The position numbers were made by a program, and so were the translations under genes. A stretch of DNA of 5,122 bases from an uncultured Oscillospiraceae bacterium (lineage in GTDB: Bacteria; Bacillota; Clostridia; Oscillospirales; Acutalibacteraceae), in contig CABSLJ010000174.1 of the NCBI GenBank assembly GCA_902478455.1, positions 1-5,122 on the forward strand, in the 5' to 3' direction. The notes beneath the pieces are model-generated. The model was not told the origin of the DNA. It did not search any database and worked only from the letters and a program-made list of their open reading frames with translations. Positions 1-5,122 of the stretch are shown one piece after another (the first letter of the stretch is position 1; each line of letters starts with the position of its first letter).

Positions 1-1
1 G

Positions 2-136
2 CTGTACCACCTCAGATGTCCGGTCGAGGAAATGGCACGCGAATTGGAGCGGAGCGTGCGGGCCGTTTACCTTCGCATGGAGCGGCTGGAGCTGTATGGC
101 GATGAACCCGGCTACCCGCAGGAGGCCCGGCAGTAG
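2..136 (+). CDS. 3' end of a probable helix-turn-helix protein (partial)
   Basis: An open frame enters from the left edge and stops at TAG (134-136), giving the last 44 residues. The segment CPVEEMARELERSVRAVYLR (residues 6-25 of the visible part) has the shape of a small helix-turn-helix: a first helix with the pattern xxEEMARELxRS, a short turn, then a second helix VRAVYLRMERLELYG. This resembles Myb/SANT-like or sigma-region-4-like motifs, in which 'ArxLgRSvxAVxxRxxrL' is typical. The tail GDEPGYPQEARQ is polar and probably disordered. The N-terminal part is outside the window, so the family and role cannot be settled; a phage-type or sporulation-type DNA-binding protein would fit equally well. 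The reading frame is supported by the motif rather than by a start site. It shares the strand of the next operon but is separated from it by 216 bases, a hairpin and a new promoter. Confidence 0.5.
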   Translation: MYHLRCPVEEMARELERSVRAVYLRMERLELYGDEPGYPQEARQ

Positions 137-200
137 GCGACGGGCACGGCTTACGCAAGCGCCTGTGGAGGCAACGGCGCATGGGCGTCACGCACGGAAA

Positions 201-266
201 GCGCAATAGCAAACAAGTCCCCCTGCCAGCCGGATGGCCTGCGGGGGGATTCGTTTGCGGCCGCGC
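201..266 (+). repeat. Long imperfect palindrome/hairpin between genes, possible terminator
   Basis: Nearly the whole of 201-266 folds back on itself. GCGC (201-204) pairs with GCGC (263-266); after a 4x4 internal loop, GCAAAC (209-214) pairs with GTTTGC (253-258). After a single A/C mismatch, an A-U pair and a G-U pair, TCCCCC (218-223) pairs with GGGGGA (244-249), and GC (225-226) with GC (241-242). GCC (229-231) and GGC (236-238) close a GGAT loop. The inner stem is preceded by A-rich DNA (AAACAAG) and followed by ATTCGTTT, so it may act as a weak intrinsic terminator for the upstream gene. A run of six T (281-286) lies 14 bases past the outer stem, too far for a classical terminator. It lies upstream of the predicted start point of the next operon, so it is not in that leader. 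A palindromic mobile repeat is an alternative. Confidence 0.55.
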
Positions 267-300
267 AACGGATGATTACGTTTTTTGTTAGCAACGGTTG

Positions 301-329
301 GTGGAAATTCATACGGCATGGGATATAAT
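301..329 (+). promoter_or_regulatory. Probable sigma-A promoter of the regulator-ABC operon
   Basis: A perfect TATAAT box lies at 324-329. The hexamer 17 bases upstream is GTGGAA (301-306), a poor -35; TTGGTG (298-303) is nearer the TTGACA consensus but would leave a 20-base spacer. With a start about seven bases after the -10 box (near 336), the leader would be only about 17 bases, just long enough for the ribosome binding site. A strong -10 with a weak -35 fits a promoter that needs an activator or is tightly controlled, possibly by the regulator it drives; that last point is inference. Confidence 0.5.
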
Positions 330-336
330 GAGCGGC

Positions 337-344
337 GGGAGGTG
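337..344 (+). promoter_or_regulatory. Ribosome binding site of the XRE-AbrB regulator
   Basis: GGGAGGTG at 337-344, followed by AG, is an almost complete complement of the 16S rRNA tail. It lies 8 bases before ATG 353, which fixes the start of the regulator. Confidence 0.8.
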
Positions 345-352
345 AGAAAAGT

Positions 353-832
353 ATGAAAATTCAGAAAAACAACATCGCCGGCAATTTGTCCGCCCTGCGG
401 CGGCTGAACAGGTTTTCCCAGGAAGAGGTAGCCGACCGGATCGGCGTTTCGCGACAGACCGTGGCCAAATGGGAGCTGGGCGAATCCCTGCCCGATATCC
501 TCAACTGCGACGCCCTGGCCCGCCTGTATGATGTGGAGCTCAAGGATCTGATCCACCATGACCCGGAAGGCACGAACCTGGGAATCGCGCCGAGGGGAAA
601 GCACATCTTTGGCGCAGTCCGGGTGGGGGAGCGGGGCCAGATCGTATTGCCCAAGGCCGCCAGGGACGTATTTCAGATCAGGCCGGGAGACAGGCTGGTT
701 GTACTGGGGGATGAGTCTGAGGAGCATCCGGGCATCGCGCTGATGAAGGAATCGTTTTTCCTGGGGATTACCAAGATGCTCAAAACCGCGCTGCAAACCG
801 CGCAGCCGCCGGAAGAAAAGGAGGGGGAATGA
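353..832 (+). CDS. XRE-family HTH / AbrB-SpoVT fusion transcriptional regulator
   Basis: This 159-residue DNA-binding protein probably controls its own operon. Residues about 10-65 form an XRE/Cro-type helix-turn-helix: LRRLNRFSQEEVADRIGVSR is the classic first half, and SRQTVAKWELGESLPD carries the recognition helix and the conserved W-E-x-G-x-S-x-P turn. Residues about 85-132 form a swapped-hairpin AbrB/SpoVT/MazE-type domain, recognisable from VGERGQIVLPKAARDVFQIR, then PGDRLVVLGD and GIALMK. The last 20 residues are charged and probably flexible. AbrB domains dimerise and bind DNA, so the protein may have two DNA-contacting modules, or one for DNA and one for assembly. The start is set by the strong ribosome site. 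The gene overlaps the ABC ATPase start by four bases (ATGA), so the two are translationally coupled. Similar small regulators head ABC exporter operons in clostridia. No ligand pocket is visible. Confidence 0.88.
   Translation: MKIQKNNIAGNLSALRRLNRFSQEEVADRIGVSRQTVAKWELGESLPDILNCDALARLYDVELKDLIHHDPEGTNLGIAPRGKHIFGAVRVGERGQIVLPKAARDVFQIRPGDRLVVLGDESEEHPGIALMKESFFLGITKMLKTALQTAQPPEEKEGE
820..824 (+). promoter_or_regulatory. Ribosome binding site of the ABC ATPase
   Basis: GGAGG at 820-824 continues into GGG and lies inside the last codons of the regulator. It is 4 bases from the ATG at 829 and 7 bases from the adjacent ATG at 832. Spacing favours the second ATG, so the true protein may lack the first methionine. 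Confidence 0.65.
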
Positions 833-1593
833 TGGAACCCCTGCTGAAAATCGAGGGCCTCAGCAAGCGCTATCCCGGCTTTTGCCTCGACGGGGTCAGC
901 TTCTCCCTTGCTCCCGGACGCATCATGGGCCTGATCGGCAAAAACGGGGCCGGAAAAAGCACGACCCTGAAAGCGATGCTCAACATGGTATCGCCGCAGA
1001 GCGGCCGCGTGACGATGTTCGGCCGGGACTTTTACCGGCACGAAGAAGCCTGCAGGCAGCGCGTGGGCGTCGTCTTTGGCGGGATTGACTTTTATCCGCT
1101 CAAAAGGCTCTCCACGATCACGGCGGTCACCCGCAGGTTTTTTGCCGGCTGGGACGAGGAGCGGCACAGGTCGTATCTCTGGCGTTTTTCGCTGGATGAA
1201 AGCAGGAAATTCAAGGAGCTCTCAAACGGCATGAAGGTGAAATATCTGCTGGCGCTGGCCCTGTCCCACCACGCCGAACTGCTCATCCTGGATGAGCCGG
1301 CCTCCGGCCTGGACCCGGTATCCCGGCAGGAGCTGACGCACATCTTCCGGCACATCGTGAAAGCGGAAGGCTGCTCCATCCTGTTTTCCACCCATATCAC
1401 CTCGGATCTGGACCGGTGCGCCGACGATATCACCTACATTCACAATGGGCGGGTGCTTCAAAGCGCTGACAGAGAGACCTTTCTGCGCTCCTTCGACCAT
1501 CTGAAGACGCCGGAGGAGACAGGGCCGCTCCCCCTTGAGGAAATCATGCTGCGCACGGAAAGGAGCGAATGGGATGACGACGCTGCTCGCTAA
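829..1593 (+). CDS. ABC transporter ATP-binding protein (YtrB/BcrA-like exporter ATPase)
   Basis: This 254-residue nucleotide-binding subunit hydrolyses ATP on the cytoplasmic face to drive the membrane subunit encoded next. Walker A is GKNGAGKST (residues 37-45). The signature is LSNGMKVKY (131-139), the variant of LSGGQ common in Ytr/Bcr-type exporters. Walker B with the catalytic glutamate is LLILDEP (151-157, E156), the D-loop is SGLD (159-162) and the switch histidine is H189 in STH. The usual Q-loop glutamine is absent: the strand after VGVVF continues GGIDFYP (84-90). I believe this is a trait of the subfamily rather than damage, since all other motifs are intact. The tail after residue 215 is acidic and variable. 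ATG 829 overlaps the regulator stop; ATG 832 is an equally good start. The permease begins 20 bases before this gene ends. Export of a peptide, antibiotic or lipid-active compound is a family-based guess; the substrate is unknown. Confidence 0.92.
   Translation: MMEPLLKIEGLSKRYPGFCLDGVSFSLAPGRIMGLIGKNGAGKSTTLKAMLNMVSPQSGRVTMFGRDFYRHEEACRQRVGVVFGGIDFYPLKRLSTITAVTRRFFAGWDEERHRSYLWRFSLDESRKFKELSNGMKVKYLLALALSHHAELLILDEPASGLDPVSRQELTHIFRHIVKAEGCSILFSTHITSDLDRCADDITYIHNGRVLQSADRETFLRSFDHLKTPEETGPLPLEEIMLRTERSEWDDDAAR
1561..1565 (+). promoter_or_regulatory. Ribosome binding site that decides the permease start
   Basis: AGGAG at 1561-1565, within AAAGGAG, lies 8 bases before ATG 1574 and inside the 3' end of the ATPase gene. 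A TTG at 1535 in the same frame has no such site and would add 13 residues unlike this family, so ATG 1574 is preferred. Confidence 0.8.
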
Positions 1594-2209
1594 GGAAATC
1601 AGGCTTTGCGCCCATCCGACCTCGGTGGTGTTCGCGTTTCTGGGCTGTCTGGTGCTGGTGCCGGCCTACCCCTACAGCGTGATCTTTCTCTTCGGCTGCC
1701 TCGCGCCCTACATCACCTTCGTCAATGCGCGGGAGACCAACGACGCCTGGTACACGGCCACGCTTCCCGTGACCAAGCGGGAGATGGTCAGGGCCAAATG
1801 CCTGCTGACCGTCTCGTTTCAGCTGTTTCAGCTGCTCTTCTCCGTCCCCTTCGCGCTGCTGCGCAGGGCGCTGGGCGTCCCCAACAACCCTGTTGGCCTC
1901 GACGCGACGCTCGCCTGGTACGGCCTTGGACTGATGATCTATGCCGTTTTTGACCTGGTCTTTCTTCCTGCGTTCTACAAAAGCGGATACAAGGCGGGAA
2001 AGGCCTTTGTTACGGCTTCGGTTCCCCTCCTGCTGGGGATGATCGCGGCGGAAAGCACCGCCCATATCCCGGCGCTTGCCTGGATGGACAGCGATGAGCA
2101 CTGGCGGAGGCAGCTGCCGGTGCTGGCGGCGGGCATGGCCTGTTACGCGGCCTTTCTGCCGCTGGCATACAGAAGGTCGGCCAAACGCTTTGAACGGGTG
2201 GATCTGTAG
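1574..2209 (+). CDS. ABC-2 type transporter permease, six membrane segments
   Basis: This 211-residue integral membrane protein is the likely partner of the preceding ATPase. Hydrophobic stretches at about residues 15-33, 34-50, 78-96, 112-133, 144-160 and 181-198 give six predicted membrane helices. A short amphipathic start, MTTLLAKEIRL, precedes them, as in small ABC-2 permeases whose N terminus contacts the ATPase. The segment ETNDAWYTATLPVTKREMVR (residues 54-73) closely fits the family hallmark 'W..y..tLPvsr.eiv..Ky', found between helices 2 and 3 of this permease group. Size and topology match a half-transporter, so a homodimer with two ATPases is likely. It overlaps the ATPase gene by 20 bases, a sign of coupled translation. 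No extracellular peptidase or substrate-binding domain is fused, and nothing in the window reveals the cargo. It is the last gene of the operon; a terminator lies about 180 bases downstream. Confidence 0.85.
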   Translation: MTTLLAKEIRLCAHPTSVVFAFLGCLVLVPAYPYSVIFLFGCLAPYITFVNARETNDAWYTATLPVTKREMVRAKCLLTVSFQLFQLLFSVPFALLRRALGVPNNPVGLDATLAWYGLGLMIYAVFDLVFLPAFYKSGYKAGKAFVTASVPLLLGMIAAESTAHIPALAWMDSDEHWRRQLPVLAAGMACYAAFLPLAYRRSAKRFERVDL

Positions 2210-2390
2210 GACAGGACGGCCTGAAAGCACCCGCAACACAGAGGCGGGAAGAAGGGCCGGCGAGCGCACGGAGACGTGAAAACAGCCCCTTTGCCTGCGG
2301 ATCAGACCGCGGGCTGGGGGAGAATGGCCGAAGCCACCGCACATGACGGAATGCATTTGGAGGGCCGCGCCCTCCCGGTCTCCCCACGGG
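2210..2390 (+). other. Untranslated stretch with several small hairpins after the permease gene
   Basis: I see no gene here. The stretch carries a string of short stems. CCCGC (2230-2234) pairs with GCGGG (2244-2248). CAGCCC (2283-2288) pairs with GGGCTG (2311-2316), with GCGG/CCGC (2297-2300, 2307-2310) nested inside. TGGC-CGAA-GCCA occupies 2325-2336. GGAGGGC-CGC-GCCCTCC (2359-2375) is a perfect 7-bp stem. TCCCG (2373-2377) can pair with CGGGA (2387-2391), which overlaps the previous stem by three bases. Together with the terminator that follows, this could be the structured 3' tail of the operon mRNA or a small RNA released from it. I could not match it to any riboswitch class. Confidence 0.35.
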
Positions 2391-2425
2391 AAAAGCCCTC
2401 GAGCTGTGAGCTTCGAGGGCTTTTT
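2391..2425 (+). terminator. Strong intrinsic terminator, usable from both directions
   Basis: AAAAGCCCTCGA (2391-2402) pairs perfectly with TCGAGGGCTTTT (2413-2424). The helix continues as GCT/AGC (2403-2405, 2409-2411) with one bulged T (2412) and a GTG loop. Five T (2421-2425) follow on the + strand, and four T would follow on the - strand. It lies between convergent genes: 181 bases after the permease stop and about 190 bases after the glycosidase stop on the other strand. Confidence 0.9.
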
Positions 2426-2615
2426 GGGGGCCGCAACAGGGATTGCCATGCAGCCGGAACGACGCGTCCATCCGGATGCGAGGCTCAGCCGGTCCGCTTT
2501 CAGGCAGGAGACGGCCCTCCGATCCGGCATGGACGCGGCCGGTGATCGCAGAGGAAGCGCCCGGCCGGGCGTCCGGCGGCAGAGGGCCGTCCTTTGAGGA
2601 AAAGCGTACCTGCCG
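2426..2615. repeat. Gene-free stretch full of inverted repeats with two competing stem-loops
   Basis: No credible gene lies here. Fold A pairs the 15-base arm 2463-2477 (CGCGTCCATCCGGAT) with 2522-2537 (ATCCGGCATGGACGCG), with one extra C. Fold B pairs GACGGCCCTC (2510-2519) with GAGGGCCGTC (2582-2591), and inside it GGACGCGGCCGG (2531-2542) with CCGGCC and GCGTCC (2561-2566, 2569-2574), with two bulged G. An outer stem GGCAGG/CCTGCC (2503-2508, 2609-2614) can be added, reaching the glycosidase stop codon. Folds A and B share 2531-2537, so they exclude each other. A perfect palindrome CATCCGGATG lies at 2469-2478. No T run follows fold B on either strand, so it is not a standard terminator. 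It is the 3' untranslated region of the - strand glycosidase gene. Confidence 0.5.
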
Positions 2616-4871
2616 TTACTTCAGCTGTTGCGCAAGCGCTTCAAGCTGCTCGTAGCTGATTTGTCCGCCGGAAAAGCTCACCAGGCCGCGAAGCGGCATG
2701 TATTGCAGCATGGCTTCCAGCATCTGGTTTGAGATGGCTCCTTCTTCGCCGTCGGAAGTTCCGCCCAGTCCGCCTGCCATCTGATGGAGCAAAGGCTGAA
2801 GAACAGCCCGGTTTTCCTCGTTTTTCATCAGGTCCATGAAGATGGAATTGACCGTGCGCTTCTGGGGCTGAGCCTCCATGCCCTCCACATACACCTCGGC
2901 AGACAGGGCGATATCGCGGCTGGAACGGCCGATTTCAATGCGGAAGATTCCGCTTTCCACGCGCCAGTCGTTAAGGCCGGTATCCCAGAAGGCAAAGGCC
3001 CGCTTGCTCAGCTCAAAGGATACCGTCCGGCGCTCTCCGGGCATCAGCAGAATTTTCTCAAAGCCTTTCAATTCACGGACAGGGCGGAATACACTGCTTT
3101 CCGGATCGCCCACATACAGCTCAACGACCTCTTTGCCCGCCACGCTGCCTGTGTTGGTCACATCCACGCTGACGGTAAGGGTATCGCTGTCTTTGATGCG
3201 CGGGCTGCTCAGGCGCAGGTTGTCATAGGCAAAGGTGGTATAGCTCAGACCAAAGCCAAAGGGGAAGCAGACCTCCATCTTCTTCTTGTCATAATAGCGG
3301 TACCCCACGAAAATTCCTTCCTGATAGACCGCCACGTCCCCCTCGCCGCCGTAGCTGAGATAGCTGGGGTTGTCCTCCAGCCGGTAGGGGAAGCTCTCCG
3401 GCAGCCTGCCGGAGGGATTGACCTTGCCATAGAGCACGTCGCAGGTGGCCCCGCCGACGGCCTGGCCGCCCAAATAGGCCTCGATGACCGCCTTGACCTT
3501 GTCCAGCCAGGGCATTTCCACCGGGGAACCGTTATAGAGAACGACGATGACATTGGGATTGACGGCCGCCACGCGCTCGATCAGCTCGTTTTGACAGCGG
3601 GGCATGCGCATGTGCGGGCGGTCATAGCCCTCGCTTTCAAACGCGTCGGGCAATCCCGCCACGATCACGGCCTTGCCGCAGGCGCGCGCCGCCTCGACGG
3701 CTTCGGCGATCAGCGCTTCATCGGGCGTCTCGTCGAGAACGTCATACCCCTGGGCATAGCGCACGGCGCTGTTGCCGGACAGCGCGTCCATCAGGCTTTC
3801 GACCCGGAAGCTGTTTACATGGGAACTTCCGCCGCCCTGATAACGCGGCGAGCGCGCAAATTTGCCGATGACCGCCACGCTTTCCGACTCGGAGAGCGGA
3901 AGCACGCCGTCCTCGTTTTTGAGCAGGACCATGCATTCCGCCGCAAGGGTGCGCGCAAGCGCGTGCTGGGCCTCCATGTCCCAGGGCGTGTCCGGCCGGG
4001 CGTGATCCCAGTAGCGCTTGTGAATGGTGAGGATTCGCTCCACCGCGAGGTCAACGTCCTTTTCATCCAGCAGGCCCGCACGAACGGCCTTCACCACCCT
4101 CAGGTCATTGGAGCCGCCAGAGGAGGGCATCTCAAGATCCAGGCCCGCGTGGACCGCCTTCACCCGGTCGCTCACGGCGCCCCAGTCGCTCATCACATAT
4201 CCGTCAAAGCCCCATTCGTCGCGCAGCAGCCGGGTCAGCAGCTCGCGGTTTTGGGACGCGAATTCTCCGTTGACCCGATTGTAGGAACACATCACCGTCC
4301 AGGCCTTTCCGTTTTTGACGGCGCTTTCAAAGGCGGGCAGGTAGATCTCGCGCAGGGTGCGCTCGTCCACGCGCGCATCGGAGGACATGCGGCGGTGCTC
4401 CTGGCTGTTGGCGGCAAAATGCTTTACGCTCACGCCGATCTGGTGGCTCTGGATGCCCTGGATCAGACTGGTGGACAGTTCGGCCGCCAGGTAGGGGTCC
4501 TCGCTGAAATACTCGAAATTGCGGCCGCAGAGGGGCGAACGCTTGATGTTGACCGCCGGACCGAGATTGATGGCCACCTGCTCGTGCTGGCAGGCAACGC
4601 CCAGACAGTCGCCGATCTGACGCAGCAGGCTGCGGTCAAAGCTGGCCGCGCTGGCGCAGGCAGCCGGAAAGCAGACGGCTTTGATGCTTTCGTTAACGCC
4701 GAGGTGGTCGGCGCCCGCGTCCTGCTTGCGCAGGCCATGGGGGCCGTCGCTGACCATTACGCTGCCAATGCCCAGGCGCTCCACGGGCTTGGTGTGCCAG
4801 AAATCCAGGCCACTGAGCAGGGACGCCTTTTCCTCCAGCGTCATTTGGGCGATGATTTCTTGAATTTCCAT
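2616..4871 (-). CDS. bglB: Beta-glucosidase, glycoside hydrolase family 3 (BglB-like)
   Basis: This 751-residue enzyme removes glucose from the non-reducing end of beta-glucosides such as cello-oligosaccharides, with retention of configuration. Residues about 1-290 form the GH3 barrel: SDGPHG (41-46) with glucose-binding D42, NIKRSPLCGRNFEYFSEDP (108-126), KHF (150-152) and the nucleophile D229 in MSDWGAV. Residues about 310-545 form the second domain; E414 in SEGYDR is the likely acid/base and NGSPVEMPW (447-455) is conserved. A fibronectin III-like domain spans about 560-660, with RPVRELKGFEK at 596-606. A further C-terminal helical segment (about 670-751, including MPLRGLVSFSGG) also occurs in clostridial BglB as I recall it. 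No signal peptide or membrane segment is present, so it is cytoplasmic and acts on imported sugars. ATG 4871 is chosen because MEIQEIIAQMTLEEK matches the family N terminus and AAAGGGG lies 6 bases upstream. It follows the transketolase-like gene by 95 bases. Confidence 0.95.
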   Translation of the reverse strand: MEIQEIIAQMTLEEKASLLSGLDFWHTKPVERLGIGSVMVSDGPHGLRKQDAGADHLGVNESIKAVCFPAACASAASFDRSLLRQIGDCLGVACQHEQVAINLGPAVNIKRSPLCGRNFEYFSEDPYLAAELSTSLIQGIQSHQIGVSVKHFAANSQEHRRMSSDARVDERTLREIYLPAFESAVKNGKAWTVMCSYNRVNGEFASQNRELLTRLLRDEWGFDGYVMSDWGAVSDRVKAVHAGLDLEMPSSGGSNDLRVVKAVRAGLLDEKDVDLAVERILTIHKRYWDHARPDTPWDMEAQHALARTLAAECMVLLKNEDGVLPLSESESVAVIGKFARSPRYQGGGSSHVNSFRVESLMDALSGNSAVRYAQGYDVLDETPDEALIAEAVEAARACGKAVIVAGLPDAFESEGYDRPHMRMPRCQNELIERVAAVNPNVIVVLYNGSPVEMPWLDKVKAVIEAYLGGQAVGGATCDVLYGKVNPSGRLPESFPYRLEDNPSYLSYGGEGDVAVYQEGIFVGYRYYDKKKMEVCFPFGFGLSYTTFAYDNLRLSSPRIKDSDTLTVSVDVTNTGSVAGKEVVELYVGDPESSVFRPVRELKGFEKILLMPGERRTVSFELSKRAFAFWDTGLNDWRVESGIFRIEIGRSSRDIALSAEVYVEGMEAQPQKRTVNSIFMDLMKNEENRAVLQPLLHQMAGGLGGTSDGEEGAISNQMLEAMLQYMPLRGLVSFSGGQISYEQLEALAQQLK

Positions 4872-4877
4872 ACGTTT

Positions 4878-4884
4878 CCCCTTT
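4878..4884 (-). promoter_or_regulatory. Ribosome binding site of the beta-glucosidase gene
   Basis: On the - strand AAAGGGG (4884 down to 4878) lies 6 bases before ATG 4871. This supports that start over the longer open frame, which continues upstream into the neighbouring gene. Confidence 0.75.
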
Positions 4885-4933
4885 CCGCCGAGATCAATGG
4901 CGCAAGCTTTTGTGTATGTGAAGTTCGATCTGC

Positions 4934-4954
4934 GCGGGAACGTTTCCTTCCCGC
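4934..4954 (-). repeat. Hairpin in the gap between the two - strand genes
   Basis: GCGGGAA (4934-4940) and TTCCCGC (4948-4954) form a perfect 7-bp stem around a 7-base loop, 13 bases after the stop of the upstream gene. No T run follows on the - strand, so it is more likely an mRNA-processing or stabilising element, or a weak terminator, than a full stop. The loop side contains GGAAACGT (- strand), which is repeated next to the beta-glucosidase start (4879 down to 4872). Confidence 0.4.
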
Positions 4955-4966
4955 ACGGGAGAAGGT

Positions 4967-5122
4967 TTATGCTTTGCCCAGCGCATTGCGTACCTTTTGC
5001 GCGATGTCCTTTTCCGAAATGCCGTAATGCTCCACGAGCTGCGCATAGGTGCCGCTGCTGGTATACAGGCGCATACGATGGCATCCGTACCCGCAGCGGC
5101 GCTTCCAAACCGATACACAGCC
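4967..5122 (-). CDS. 3' end of a probable transketolase-like (TPP enzyme) gene, possibly frameshifted
   Basis: The frame stops with TAA at 4967-4969 and is open to the right edge, giving 51 residues. The last 30 or so, SSGTYAQLVEHYGISEKDIA followed by QKVRNALGKA, fit the C-terminal end of transketolase-group enzymes. There, 'G.SGt..eLle.yGlt...Iv.kvk..L' closes the third domain. Upstream of about 5065 the same frame reads KRRCGYGCHRMRL, which is rich in Cys and Arg and does not look like that family. A neighbouring frame reads EAPLRVRMPSYAPVY (ending at 5061), which would align without gaps ahead of TSSGTY. This suggests a one- or two-base shift near 5061-5070, from a real mutation or a sequencing error. 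Deoxyxylulose-phosphate synthase and other members of the superfamily have similar ends, so the exact enzyme is uncertain. The gene is on the same strand as the beta-glucosidase and may be cotranscribed with it. Confidence 0.45.
   Translation of the reverse strand, partial: GCVSVWKRRCGYGCHRMRLYTSSGTYAQLVEHYGISEKDIAQKVRNALGKA

Noticed and set aside
188..796. A 202-codon - strand open frame opposite the regulator
   Set aside because: It covers the promoter and the regulator on the other strand and has no family resemblance.
2221..2391. A cobalamin or other known riboswitch
   Set aside because: Fragments such as GGGAGAATGG and GCCACCGC recall parts of cobalamin riboswitches, but the conserved order and the core box are missing, and no + strand gene follows.
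1544..2530. A 328-codon - strand open frame across the permease gene and the gap
   Set aside because: It is antisense to a recognisable permease, is very rich in Arg, Gly and His, and runs through the terminator. It has no recognisable motif.
2276..2545. A small + strand gene starting at GTG 2276
   Set aside because: It has no ribosome binding site and reads straight through the terminator stem; the product is low-complexity and unlike any family I know.
2510..2614. An integron attC site or insertion-sequence end
   Set aside because: The palindrome lacks the attC core sites of the GTTRRRY type, and there is no transposase, integrase or target duplication in the window.
2784..5027. A 747-codon open frame on the + strand opposite the beta-glucosidase gene
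   Set aside because: It runs in codon register with the real gene and is open only because the gene avoids TTA, CTA and TCA codons. Its translation shows no domain, and the - strand protein is a textbook GH3 enzyme.
4872..5108. A 79-residue N-terminal extension of the beta-glucosidase
   Set aside because: It overlaps the stop region of the neighbouring gene, contains no family sequence, and ATG 4871 has a good ribosome site and the family N terminus.

Overview
The window looks like chromosomal DNA from a moderately GC-rich anaerobic Firmicute, probably a gut-type clostridium. The basis is strong GGAGG-type ribosome binding sites, tightly packed genes, an XRE/AbrB-type regulator joined to a small ABC-2 exporter, and a family 3 glycoside hydrolase that resembles clostridial BglB end to end. 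This placement is an inference from protein style; there is no marker gene in the window.

Layout. The left edge (2-136, +) holds the last 44 codons of a probable helix-turn-helix protein. A 216-base gap follows, containing a very long imperfect hairpin (201-266) and a promoter with a perfect TATAAT box. Next comes a compact three-gene + strand operon: an XRE-HTH/AbrB fusion regulator (353-832), an ABC ATPase (829-1593) and a six-helix ABC-2 permease (1574-2209). The first pair overlaps by 4 bases and the second pair by 20. This is the usual plan of a self-regulated exporter module of the Ytr/Bcr kind, but with an XRE-AbrB regulator where a GntR-type one is often found. The transported compound cannot be read from the sequence.

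The 406-base stretch 2210-2615 separates this operon from the convergent - strand genes. It contains a strong, nearly symmetrical terminator (2391-2425) and, on both sides of it, an unusual density of inverted repeats. In 2463-2591 two large stem-loops compete for the same segment.

The right half is a - strand unit. A 751-residue cytoplasmic beta-glucosidase of family GH3 (2616-4871) lies 95 bases downstream of the 3' end of another gene (4967-5122). That gene's C-terminal residues look like the end of a thiamine-diphosphate enzyme of the transketolase group, with a possible frameshift at the window edge. If the assignment holds, the pair would link release of glucose from imported beta-glucosides to central sugar-phosphate metabolism.

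I see no convincing novel multi-gene system. The parts most worth a second look are the competing hairpins between the convergent genes, the long palindrome before the regulator, the fused regulator, and the frame break at the right edge.
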